Source: Clavulina sp. PMI_390 (lineage: Eukaryota; Basidiomycota; Agaricomycetes; Cantharellales; Hydnaceae). From it: a stretch of 64,000 nt of DNA. The position numbers and the translations under genes are program-made. Of the stretch, positions 46,490-57,683 are shown piece after piece. Location of the stretch: NCBI GenBank assembly GCA_015039315.1, contig WIDE01000035.1:24765-88764 (forward strand). The letters are read 5' to 3'. The notes beneath the pieces were generated by a model. The model worked only from the letters and a program-made list of their open reading frames with translations, was not told the DNA's origin and made no database searches. The stretch's first letter is position 1, and each line of letters starts with the position of its first letter.

Positions 46490-48251
46490 CTTGTCGAGCG
46501 ATGGCGCGATGCGCGCGGCGTTGATAGTCAAGAGAGGGAGGGAGTGATGGGCGTGGTGGCAGCGCAGAGAGAGAGAGAGAGAGAGAAAAGCTCCTGCAAG
46601 TGTGGGTGTGGGTGGGAGGAGGTACGAAGGGGTGGGATGGTCGTGGCAGGAGGAAACAGATTCACAATTCATCCCAAAAAAGCCGAGGGAAAAAAAAACT
46701 GCACCCTTGCTGACTAAGGAACTACCCCCCATGCAATTAGGGCCCATGATCGGCAAGATCGGATTCGATTCGGGATAATAATGTGGAGGGCCACTCACTT
46801 GCCCACGCTCATGTATATATAGACTCTCGTCCCTCTCCCATCCCCATCGCATCAGTGTCCACAGTTTCAGTCTCAGACCCTGGCACCCCGAGTCATTGTC
46901 TAAAAACCGAAATAAAACCCGTTCATTATTGGCGGATGTGTCGGCCGTTCCTCGCTACACAAAATGAGCGGGCCATCACCCGTGAGACATTTGTCTGACT
47001 CGGTTATCTATCCCTTGTTATCCGATCGCGTCATCCCCGTCCAATATTGCCCCATCATCGATAACACCCTGAACTAATTCGGAATATCCTGATATATTAC
47101 CAGTAGAGAACCACCGCAGCGCATCGCCTCAGCCTTTGCTCGTTCTGGATTTGGGTCACCGAGTCCTTCCTTCTTGCAATTTTTTTGTTCTTTGCCTGGC
47201 TGATCCCCCAGATCCTCGGGCTGGATTTTTTAGTGTGCAATTCAAGTTCTTTTGAGCAGCCAACAACAGCACGCGCGGCCTTCCCTTATCGCACCTAGTC
47301 GCCGTACATGCACCCGGCGGCAAGGATAAATGTCGATGGTACACCGTCAATTCAAATGCGCGCGATGAGCAACCCGGACGGCGCGATCATAAAAAAAAAA
47401 TAGGGGTCGGCCTCCACGTATGCACGATGTACTTTTATGCGTGGATGTCGCGACGCTGACGTTTTCGGAGCACACGAGCACGATTCATCGACGGATCGAG
47501 CACCCGACATCCATGACACGATCATGACTCACATGAGACACAAAACGCGCAAGAGGGATGACTCGACCAGGGATAATCGTTTCTTGCAAGCGGTTAGAGG
47601 AAACGAGAAGAAAAAAAAATGGGTCATCCCAAAGAGGCAACCAGAATTACTCGGCATACTGGCCAACAGCGTCGTTCAGGGCCTGCATCAGTCGTGCTCA
47701 GCAGGGCCATAGCGATATTCATCAACCCAACCCTCGGGGAATTATCACAAGAGTCAGAGTTACCTCCGACCAGATTAAAATTGTCTCGGTCAGCTTAGTT
47801 TTGTATGTACCCTGAGCTGCAAGAGATCATGGTGTTCATTCCATCAGTAGTATCCCCGCACGCGACATCTCATGTATCAGAGCAGCAAGCTAACGGTCAC
47901 TCAAACAATCAGTCATTGAAGCATTGCATTAGATCAGACTTAAATCGAGGAACCAGCCACAGAATGATATGTGATAGACATGACCCAGCGTTAAGGACCC
48001 GACGTAGGGGAAAGATGCAGACGGATAGCCAATGAATTTATCGAAGCCTGTCTGCCAGCAATTCACTAGAGCATGCCAAGTCCCCGAAAGACTTCCGTAA
48101 GTAAACTAATCAAAGGGAATATCGGCTTGACATTGGTACCATACAAGTAAATCATTGCTCGAACTCAAGTGATATTTAGAACAGGTACTTACAAGGGGTA
48201 GAACAGGTGCAAGTCTACTCAACACTACACATTTTATATGTACTACACTGC
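46490..48251. other. bZIP upstream region and long intergenic DNA
   Basis: About 1.76 kb. Near the bZIP start lies a GA dinucleotide repeat (about 46564-46586, CT on the coding strand), and a TATA-like tatatata sits at about 46812-46822, so the transcript leader may be about 300 nt. The remaining DNA to 48251 contains no frame I can support. Long upstream regions of this kind are common for regulated transcription factors. Confidence 0.5.
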
Positions 48252-49877
48252 TCACCAACCAGCATTCTTAAAGTCAAATACCCTATTCCAGGTCACATCG
48301 TCGCTTGAGGACCAAGGGTCATACATCCTCCTCTCTTCGCGCACCTCCCACTGACTCACTTGTTTATCCGAGCCATCTGCCAATCCCTGTCTAGGGGAGG
48401 AGGAGGAGGAGGAGGCAGGCTCTACCACAGAGTTTGGCGCAGTCCTGCTCGCAACAAAAACGACTCCCGACGTATTCAACGAGGCACCTATCGGCTGTGC
48501 AGCGGGGTACATCAGCTCCATACGACGCAGAGCACTCGAAGGCTCGCAAAGAAGATATTTCAATATGTAATGGCGTATTCCATCCCTCATCGCTTGCCTG
48601 CTCGCCTCCCTCTCCGCCCTTTGCGCCTCATCCACCTCATCATCATTATTATCATCATCACCATAGTCTTCTTCCTTCAAAGACTCTTGGTCAAAGAATG
48701 TGAGCCGTAGGTAGCGGAGGGCAGGCATCAGTGCCGAAAAGAGCAGAGGGGGAGGGACGTAGGCCGCTGAGTCGGTGGCGGCATGAGCAAAGGGGAGGGA
48801 CAAGGCCGAGTTTGGGGCCGTTATTGTTTTTAGGGGGTTGAGGACCCATGACAATTGGAAATCATGCCACACCCCAGTGTAGACTTTCATAAAGAAGAGT
48901 TCGAGCGCTTCGAGTGAAGGATGGGTAAAGACAGAGAAGATTGTCGCACGGGATAGCACCACCCACTCGTGAAAGTAAACGGATATGCGAATCCGCCTCA
49001 ACGAAGAAAGAGGTAATAAACTCGTTTGGATGTGCTTCAAGAGTGGGGGGGTTGTAGGGGATGTGAGTGGGGAGGAGGCTTCAAAGACAAGGCCTGTTTG
49101 GAGCGATGGGCAGAGTTGGATGAGTGATGCCAGTGCTGGCGCATGCGGAGCGAAGATCGGGATCAGGTTCGAGTCAGCAAAACGAAGCTCTCGAAGGTTT
49201 GGTAGATTGGGTAAATTGCTGTCATCCTGTGTCTGCTCGTGCAGCAGTGAGTGAGCGTTTGGAAGAGGAGGTAGAGGCCGACCTGCATCGAGGGCAGTAA
49301 AGCAAATTGTTCTCAAGGAGGGGGACCACGCATGAATGAACGGCGCGGTCTCGTGCAAGTGTGAGGTCGTGATGAATGAGATGACTGAACAATTTTGCAA
49401 GCCACGGCAGAGCACTTGCCCCAAGTGTTGAAGGAACCATGCTTCAAAGGTAGAGACAGAAATTTCAACAAAAATGGCGTTTGAAAGAAGCTTTAACGCC
49501 CGTTCTATTTGTTCTTCCTGAGCTTCAGACTCAAAAATCGGCAATGATGGGGGCACAGTGGAGGGCGTGAAAAGACCCCAGCCTTCGGAACCTTTCTGGT
49601 TATGCTTGAAGGAGATTCGCCGCACATATGAAGCTTTGTATGAGCTTTCCGATAGCATCGATGCGAATTCCATGATTGGATGCACCGAGCGGCCCTCGCC
49701 ACTGTGATTGGGATTACTTGGAGGTATCGAGAGTGCACGCCAGAGGAGCCGGGAAGCTTCATTTCCCAGAGACCTCCCTGTAAGAGAGCAGGCCTTTACG
49801 TCTTTGGTATCGATTATTAGTAGAAATTGCTCGATGATTTCTGGAGGTAGAGATGTGAAGGATAATGACGACGCCAT
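48252..49877 (-). CDS. F-box-like protein, family A paralog 3
   Basis: A single exon of 541 residues from the ATG at 49877; upstream codons in the frame are probably leader. The F-box-like segment is SLPPEIIEQFLLIIDTKDVK and ACSLTGRSLGNEASRLLWRA. Shared family motifs follow: YVRRISFKHNQ, LRELRFADSNLIPIF, LMPALRYLRLTFFDQE, an acidic insert (EEDYGDDDNNDDEVDE), VVFVASRTAPN and a tail YDPWSSSDDVTWNRVFDFKN. It is nearer in sequence to paralog 1 than to paralog 2 by these motifs. It lies on the opposite strand, 5 kb from the tandem pair, with the bZIP gene between them. Confidence 0.8.
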   Translation of the reverse strand: MASSLSFTSLPPEIIEQFLLIIDTKDVKACSLTGRSLGNEASRLLWRALSIPPSNPNHSGEGRSVHPIMEFASMLSESSYKASYVRRISFKHNQKGSEGWGLFTPSTVPPSLPIFESEAQEEQIERALKLLSNAIFVEISVSTFEAWFLQHLGQVLCRGLQNCSVISFITTSHLHETAPFIHAWSPSLRTICFTALDAGRPLPPLPNAHSLLHEQTQDDSNLPNLPNLRELRFADSNLIPIFAPHAPALASLIQLCPSLQTGLVFEASSPLTSPTTPPLLKHIQTSLLPLSSLRRIRISVYFHEWVVLSRATIFSVFTHPSLEALELFFMKVYTGVWHDFQLSWVLNPLKTITAPNSALSLPFAHAATDSAAYVPPPLLFSALMPALRYLRLTFFDQESLKEEDYGDDDNNDDEVDEAQRAEREASRQAMRDGIRHYILKYLLCEPSSALRRMELMYPAAQPIGASLNTSGVVFVASRTAPNSVVEPASSSSSSPRQGLADGSDKQVSQWEVREERRMYDPWSSSDDVTWNRVFDFKNAGW

Positions 49878-50432
49878 GAGCCCCTGCCAGGATGAGACGG
49901 CGAAAGTCAGCGGGGGAAGCAGCCTGCGGGATAATGCGACGACGGTAGGGGCCGAAACGGCTAGAATATGGGTAAACTGGAAGTAGACTACAAGTCTAGG
50001 TAGCTGAGTCAACAGTGAGATGGGCTCCACCAATTGCCAGTGCGACTTCGTACGGCACTTGGGAACATGTTCGACAACGACAAATCCATAGATCCTCCCC
50101 CCAACAGCACAGTCATGGCCCCTCAAATACAATCCATTCACATCACATGGCACATACGATTAGATATCCACGCGTCAATAGCCTGCTGTATCTATATGGG
50201 CGCTTCATCAGCCAATTGACCCATAGAGCGGTCATCCATGACGAATCACTGCGCTACCACTCAACGGCCTCACGAGCAATAGCTATCATCTGAGCTACAA
50301 GAACCCACCAGCAGGGCTACCCTTGTGCAACAGTCTTGAACCCGGGGAATATGTTCTAGTATGGGGACCGAAAGAAGGGTACAGATGAGAGGCACGAGTT
50401 CGATAACCCACTGGCGGCCATTGCTAACACCG
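49878..50432. other. Intergenic region, no gene seen
   Basis: About 555 bp between the start of an F-box-like gene and the stop of the membrane-protein gene, both on the minus strand. Frames here are short or are upstream extensions without family support. Confidence 0.45.
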
Positions 50433-52775
50433 TCACTGGTCTTCAAAATCCACTTGCAGTCGCAAGGGCCCATCAGCGTCTGGGCGGATCGCAATCTTGA
50501 TCGCCCCTCCAAAGTCGTGTCGCTCAACATCTTGGAGAGTCGCCGTGGATCCGCTACGTGACTGTAATGCGTGAGTTCTTGAGGAGGACACACTCATCAG
50601 AGAGGTGGTATCATCAATACTGTCATGAAGCATGATATTAGACCAACCCTGTGAACCGTTGCTCGCGGGGGGTGATCTTGCCGGGATATGGCTAAGTGGC
50701 TGGAGAGGGGTTGGAGGATGCGACCGACCCCGACGGTCGAATGACCGCATCGATGACGGAGAGTGGGAATCAAGCTTGCTTCGAAACGCCATCAGCTGTG
50801 AATGACGTATCACAACCTCTTGTACCAGAGTGGATGAATCACTGAGGCGCTGCTGAGCGATAGCGAGGTCCGAAACGAGATGACCGTAGTTTTTGGAACG
50901 TTCAATAGGAGGGTATATATGCTGGCCACTCGCTTCATGGGTAAACGATTGCGAGCTTGGTGATGTGCGGCTTGACGAGAGCCAATTCGGTGATCCCGAA
51001 ATAGGATCACTCACATCTAGCCCATAATCCTCTGGATCAGGTAATGGGTCTGCTCTGTGGCAGTCTGTGGAAAGGAGCATAGCTGACAGCCCAACAAGCA
51101 TGATCAAGAGAGCAAACAACAGATGCAGACCCGTAAATGCTCCAGCGAGAGCAAGATCGATACTTAGGGCCAGGACGCTTGCTGTTCGAATTCCCTCCGT
51201 TTCTACCATTCCTAAGGCTCCCGCACTCCAACCTAGGAGGCGGTAAGAAAGTATCTGTGCGAATTCTAGCCGGAAACGTCCGGTGTCGTTGCCGTATGTA
51301 TTAGCAATCAGCTCAATGTCAACTTGAAGCTGATTATCCAGATAACGAGGCGAGTTCGCATAATTGGTGGCTGTTAGATTGGGAGGATTTCCGAATGGAG
51401 CAAGCGTACGACTAACAGCAAGGGACGACGAATCATTGGTAAGAACCATCGTTTCTCGGATAAGGTTGATAGAACCCTCTGAAACGACATAATTTGCCTC
51501 GAAAACGGATGTCTGACAAGTGTATGTGAAGCACAGCGTTCTTGGTAAGGGAGAGGCAGTGGCATTGGCATTAGATCTGAGCGATTGGATCCGAAACCAA
51601 TCCAGGAAAATCACAGTGCTTCCGTCTATATCGCGCACGTTAGGATCGTCGCTGAAAGTTTCATCATGGGGGAGATCGGAATAGGCGGGGAAGCACATAA
51701 ATCCTGCATGAACAAATGGGTTCATGGTCGTGCCGAGCTGTGCTGCGCTCGGTGCCTGAGAATTCTCGCTCCAAGGTGTAAGTAGCACGATCTCGGGGTT
51801 ATTTTGCATCACAGTTGTGTCGTAAACAACGCCATTAGGATCCTGCAACCCGGAACAAGAAACAACGGATCCTGTGGTCACCATGCAAGAGGGGCGAAGT
51901 ATCTCGCATGCCGTACCAACAGCGATAGTGTGAGAAGCCACAGAGACTTCTGTCGTGGAAGGACCTAGGAAAGCCAAGGCCATCCCATTCGCCTGGTAAT
52001 TGGTAGAGTTTTGAAGGATTGGGGAACCATAGACACCGAAATTATCACTTGCATTTCGACCTCCTGCACTAGCGGTAAAGAGGTCACCGGAAGCCGGACA
52101 TGCCGTATTGGCATTGCAGGAATCGGATAACCTGATCGTCGCGTTCACGATAGCAGTGTTGTTTTGCCAGATAACGGTGGAGACGATCCCACCATGCAGG
52201 AAAAAGTCGAGGATCCTGATTGCTATAGAGAGCGAAAGAAAGGCAAAAGAAGCACCTGCGGTGATAGAAAGCATGGGAGTGATCGCATCTCTGACACGGC
52301 GGCGTGGCGAAGAAACTTTTGACACTCTATGGGCAATAGCGTAATAGAGGAAATTCCCCATAGAGACAATAGATGCTCGGGAAAGCATGTCAGAGATGAG
52401 GAAGTATTGATATGGCGAAGGAAGCCCGGCCGCTTTCTCTCTTGAACGAGACGCTCGTAGCCAGAGATGTCCAACATGGAAAGCAACGAGAGACATGCAG
52501 AGAATATTGAAGTCGCCGCTGATTAAACTGATTCATCAGATATAGCGCCGGAGTAATGAGGTATATGGGACTGACATGACGCTAGTAGAGGCCGATGATA
52601 CTAGCAAGGGTGAAAGCGTTGTTTTAGTCCCTCCAATGTGGACATACAAGCCATCGTCGATGGGCCGGACGAATGTATGGTTCGAATATCGGATGCCATT
52701 CTGGGACCAGAGTCCGAGGGATATATGGAACACTATACCAAAGGACAGGGGTATCATAGCTGTCATCATAAACAT
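50433..52775 (-). CDS. Putative membrane protein with large glycosylated ectodomain
   Basis: Exon 50433-52518 joins an upstream exon ending at 52576 (57-nt intron, phase 2). The earliest ATG I can support is 52775, giving about 762 residues. One or more further 5' exons (52850-53150) probably exist, because the acceptor at about 52787 continues the frame, but I could not resolve them. Hydrophobic spans are at the N-terminus (TAMIPLSFGIVFHISLGLW), around MLSITAGASFAFLSLSIAIR, and near the C-terminal third (LLFALLIMLVGLSAMLL). A region of about 330 residues between them has many N-x-S/T sites and Cys residues, so it probably faces outward. The tail is Ser/His-rich. I do not recognise the family. 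Confidence 0.62.
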
Positions 52776-53466
52776 GGCGATTGTCCATCTGTTAGATATA
52801 ACTCTCCGATGAGAAGGTGTAGGATGATATTGCGATTCTTGGGACTAATTTGCCGTTGTTAGCTTGATGTCGTACAGATTGAGGCTGTCATCACTTACAA
52901 GGTAGCTTGTAGCGTTTCGTCTTGCTGGCGAAGATGGACTGTCTGATCTATTCGGACCCAGATGCAGTAGATACGCCGCCTCTGTCGTTGATTCAGGTCT
53001 GTGGTTCTTCTACGTTGTACACAATACGTCGCTTTGGAGCCGTTTCAAGTGGACATGGTGAAACACTCACATTTCTCTCGGTGGAGTTCGCTATACGCTC
53101 TGATTCTGAAGTCATCTGCGCATTTTGCTCGACCATTGGCGAGGAGCCCCCTATCCAGTTGGCGGGCTATTAGTAGCTAGTAAACGACGAAGGGCAGGAC
53201 AAGGCTTAGAAGTCACGTTCCACAGCAGGTATCCCAACGCTGGTGGTCCTAGAGAGAAGAGGGTATGACAATGAAGCCTTTTGCTGGATGTAATTAGGCC
53301 AGTGTCTGTTTGCCAAGGGCCTGCATGGGTCCGTTCAGTGCAGATCTGTCCATCAGACTTGAGAGCCACAGCTTCACAGATCCTCTTATTCAGTTTGTTT
53401 GATGGTTGCTACTGGGTCTCGTGCACAGGTTGTGGACCTGAACAGCGGTAGTGAAGTTCCGCCATT
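52776..53466. other. Probable 5' exons of the membrane-protein gene and spacer
   Basis: On the minus strand this stretch has candidate splice sites (acceptor near 52787, donor near 52906, and an ATG-led exon near 53132-53070), but no combination gave a convincing start. Nothing else is recognised. Confidence 0.35.
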
Positions 53467-53763
53467 CTAGTTTAAATAAGAGGAAGAGGGATATTTGCCG
53501 TTGTGCCTAACCGTAGAGAGACAGAGACAACTGTAACCTGCGGGTATACGCATTGCAGCGGGATAGAGGATTTTAGCGACGCGTCCCAATCTCCTAGGGG
53601 TAGGACGGCCAGTCTGGTCTGTCGACCTTCGACGGCGAGGAGACTTGACGATGTGACGCCATAAGAGTCTTTGTGCCTCCTCACCAAACGCGTGAGAGAC
53701 GAGGGCGGGAGACTTGAGGTCCGTTAACTTGAAATAGGATCTTGTATTCCGATTTCCATTCAA
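53467..53763 (-). pseudogene. Possible F-box-like gene fragment
   Basis: A 98-codon minus-strand frame with no ATG at its start contains KSPALVSHAFGEEAQRLLWR, which resembles the second helix of F-box-like domains (compare GNEASRLLWRAL in the family A paralogs and ALVCSRW in the large F-box gene). No full-length continuation was found on either side, so I read it as a truncated relict. It could instead be one exon of an unresolved gene. Confidence 0.35.
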
Positions 53764-54989
53764 GCATTACATAAATTTGTTTGTGTCAGCCCCCTCGAAG
53801 CAAATATTCCGTCAACCCTAATCTGGTGGAAGCTTGCTATTCTTCGAGATGATAAACCAATCGTTACAATTGCTTCCATTACGGCTGTTATTGGATATTG
53901 CTGACCGCCTCGATGCCATCAGTCCCGTTTGATTCAGGCTCACAGCCTCAAACGTAAAGAGCTCTGACAAAGCAGTTTGTACCTTTAATCACAAATATTA
54001 GGTCTCTAGAGGATTTCATACTATCTTCGCTCTTTCTCAACCATTCTGTGCCAGATACTTCAAAACTTGTTGGAGCACGAGCAGCTGCCCCCTCATGCTC
54101 CAATGTTGGCTCCTTGAGTTGGCCAGAGCTCATACGACTGGCCACCCGCATGGAAAAAATTGCTCGATTCTCCCACCCAAATCACTGGTTGTGTCCTTTG
54201 CCCGCGCGGTGTGCCCAAATGGCTCTGAGATGATTGTAGCATCCAATTCTCAGGCTGGACACTTCTACCAGGTTCTCGGGCAAACGAGACCTGGAAATGG
54301 AATGACCACCTTTGTCCAACATGGACTGCCCGCCCTGTCATTCACTTTTTGGTGTCCCCAGCCGTGGAGAATAGCAGAGAGCCTGCAGAGACCACCTGTT
54401 TGCATATGAACAACGACAGCATCACCGTGGATGTGGTTCCCCATACGTTTCCTAATCTCAGACAGCCCCTTTGGGTCTGCCACATCGCCCGTTCGAGATT
54501 GAGAACTATGTTAAGGACTGGACCTGTCGAGGGGTTTGCCTACGTTCGGGGACGTGGATATTCTTCAATGTGGGCGGTGAGGACGAAAGGTGGCCTATAC
54601 CAATTGTTCGATGTGATTGAGGGGTGTCTTTACTTCGCTTTGCCTCCCACTCTATACCCACCTTGTACCATAAATCTCCGGCAACCCGCTTTCGTAGAAG
54701 GAAAGTCAAGCTCGATTTCAGGGCAATAGTGTATTTTTCACTCTCATACTATCCCTCACTTCGCCATTAGCGAGGTTTGCATCGCGAACAAATCTAAAGG
54801 TTCCGGTTTCTCGTGCCATCTAATTCTCCACCTAAACTCTACACGGAAACCTTATACAGAATGTTTAGTGTTTTGAATATTCATTGCGTTCAAAAACGCT
54901 TTAGAAACATTGTGGGATCGTAGGAAGAGATAGAGTGTAACAATGGACCGCCTAATAATTATACACCAGTAACTCCAATCTGGGTAAAA
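53764..54989. other. Region with short frames only
   Basis: Two plus-strand frames of 104 and 126 codons (54095-54409, 54349-54729) overlap in different frames. They show no known domain and no convincing intron that would join them. I do not support a gene here, though a degraded one is possible. Confidence 0.35.
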
Positions 54990-57683
54990 TTAAACAGGAG
55001 GAGTACAACCGAACGACGTTGGAGCTCCAATCGCCGCAAAGGAATTCTTGATCGCAGTTCCCGAGCCCCACATGCCCAGGCAGGCAAATGCCAAACACGC
55101 CAGGAAGATAACGAAGTTGAATACCTTGTAGTACCACCTTCCACCGAAAAGGCCACGCTTCCAACGAGACCAGTCACGCCAAGAGTCAATGCGATGTGAG
55201 GTGCTGAATGAGCCAGGGACATAGGGCCCATCGGCAATCATGGCATCTGTCATGATATCATAGGCGCAACGCATAGCGGGAGGGAAAGTGTAGGTGAATT
55301 GCATGATAGCAACGGAGGCAATGAGACCAGAGATGTTCTGAACTTGAGGAATGGCGGAGCCAACAATGAAGGCGAGAGACCAGTAGACAAAGACGAGAGC
55401 TGTGTCGAGTTGGATCACGGGGAACAGAACGATGAGGAGGCGCAAGCGTCATTATATTGCTTGAGAACTCACGGGTCCAGAGAAGTCTCCCCTTTGGGCT
55501 CATCAGGCGTGGGCCCTTGAACCAGCCTTCAACGATGTTAATGTAGATGACCTCTGCAAGCAATATGTCAGCCAAATTCGAGTCTAGTGACACCACGGAT
55601 ATCGGTAAGGCCAAGTGAAACCCAACTCACTCAGCCCAATATTCCCGTACAAGCCAGCAGCAATGATACCAGTAATCAGAGCCAGGACGTTTCCAACGGT
55701 TTGCCATGCATATCTCGACACTCCCTGGTATGCCAGAGGAAGAGTGAACTGGCCTTGCATGCCGTAAAGATAACACCCATACATGAGGTAGCAAGTGTAG
55801 ATTAGCGCTTGTGCCATACACATGCCCTTCCAAAAGTCCATCGGGCGGCGCATCTCAGCAAGCATCTCACTAGAAGAACGCCCCAGTGGAAAATGATCCC
55901 AAGTGAAACGTAGATAGTTGTAAGGGATGAATGTCAGGTAGATATTAAGGTGATTCGAGGACAGGGGCTTACGGAAAGATCATGGCACCACCATAGGCGA
56001 AAACCATGTTCATGATACCATTGATCTTGGAGTAGAGCGGTAGGGAGACGAAGGCCTGGGTGATGACTGGCCCTTGTGGCTGCCCAAGCGAAGACAAGGC
56101 GGCAGCGTAGTTGGGGGGCGAATGAGCGATGAAACCCATTGAAAGGAAGATGATCAGGAGGTTGATCCAAACGGCAGAGTTCGCAAGGCCGGAGAAGCGC
56201 TGCGATGGCGACAGTCACGGACGTCGTGCCGGTTAAGTTCAGAAGACACAGCAGTTAGTGGGCTTTGTTGTAGGACTACACTGGCAGTAACGAGCGACAC
56301 CAGTGTACTCACCTCAAGCGTTCGGATTTGTCCAATGACCATACCAACTAACGGCCAGATTACGATCGCGACAGCGAAGCAAAACTATGAAAATATCATG
56401 AGTGGATGATGTGTAATTGATTTTGTTATTCATGAAAACAATGAGGACAGAACACTGACGCCATTCTTGCTGATCTGGGCTAGACCCTGCCCGTTACTGA
56501 GACACAAAGTTCCAACCTGGATCCACACATGGAATCGAAGCAGCAATGTACTTATTAGCATATAAGTCTGGAGGGTAGTTCATTCTAGCAGTGACTGACG
56601 TTGACGATGAGCTGGATGCTCTGCAAGACAGTGACAAGATGCTTGGCCCAGCTCCCAAACAAGCGCTCGGCCATGTCACCATACGTGCGGATAGGGAACC
56701 GCAGCGAGTCCATGCGGATGTGCAAGCGCCAGATGATTAGTCCGGTATAGAGTGCTGCGATGCCCATGACGGTGTACCTGTTAACGAACAGGGATGGAGG
56801 AACTCAAGGTTAGTCATGACTCAGCGAATGTTACGAAAGCCACAAGCGTGGGCGGCGAAGGGAAAATCATCGAAGGATAATCTGAGAGATAAGCGGTGTA
56901 AAGGACGGGCGCATGCGGCGATGCGCTTGGCGCGCGCGGAGCCGAACCATGAAACCCCGAGGCAGTGGAAAGGCAGAACGACCAGTGCCAAGAGTAGAAA
57001 CACGAAGGAAAATCGGAAGTGCGGACTGACAATATGATACCGGGGACCCATCCAACTTGTGAAATAGCGAAGCCGGCATTGAAAGGTCCTAAATATAGAT
57101 CGTTGTGAGTGGATGGCAGCGACGGCGTGAGTAACATGACGAACCAAGAATATCCTGTCATACAGTAAAAGAAGGAGCGCCCCAAAAAAGCATCAGTTCA
57201 TCGTCTTATCAAATATGGACGGATCCAACACAGAAGCGGAAGGGGAACTGCCGAAGAGTTGACCGAGGAGAAATGGCGTACCGTTGTGATCAAGTAAAAG
57301 ACCATGGCCCATGTCGCACGACGAAGGGCCCTGCTGGCATTAACCTTCTCGATCTCGTCTTCCGTGAGGTCCACAACAGAGTCGACGGAGGCGTCACTCG
57401 GAAGGTCCAAGTTGACATTGGGGCCCTTGTGCTCTGTAAGAGTATTGAACCAAGTCCGAGGTGCGGGTGTGGCGGCGGCAACAACTACACCCTTCTCCTG
57501 CACGCCCACAGTGTCAGAGATCCCTTGGCCCATAGCCTCGGCACGGCGCTGGATGGCGGCATGGTAGAGGAACTCCTCGAAAGGAATGTCAGTGAACCGG
57601 ATATGGCTCGTGGTGACCTGCGACTCGACAAAGACGCCAGCTTTCTTTTCCTCGCCCTCTTGGAAGAGGCCGGCTGTGGCCAT
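54990..57683 (-). CDS. Amino-acid transporter, AAAP/AVT family
   Basis: Ten exons: 57282-57683, 57145-57154, 57031-57088, 56600-56777, 56460-56516, 56313-56384, 55973-56199, 55631-55869, 55473-55553 and 54990-55399; 577 residues. Members move amino acids across the plasma or vacuolar membrane in exchange with or coupled to protons. After a soluble N-terminus of about 115 residues comes NASRALRRATWAMVFYLITT, then DILGPFNAGFAISQVGWVPG, IRTYGDMAERLFGSWAKH, SNGQGLAQISKNG, VYINIVEGWFKGPRL-type sequence (here VIYINIVEGWFKGPRL) and AIPQVQNISGLIASVAIMQF, with about 10-11 hydrophobic spans. The second exon is only 10 nt, yet needed to complete DILG. All phases agree. Confidence 0.88.
57145..57154 (-). 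other. 10-nt microexon of the amino-acid transporter gene
   Basis: GATATTCTTG between an AG acceptor and a GTTCGT donor on the minus strand. It supplies D-I-L and the first base of G in the conserved DILGPFNAGF. Skipping it would shift the frame before the first conserved membrane segment. Confidence 0.75.

Noticed and set aside
47437..48035. Short plus-strand frames in the bZIP upstream region
   Set aside because: Under 100 codons, no domain, and no splice-consistent extension.
54095..54729. Two overlapping plus-strand frames that might form one gene
   Set aside because: No donor and acceptor pair joins them sensibly, and neither product shows a domain.
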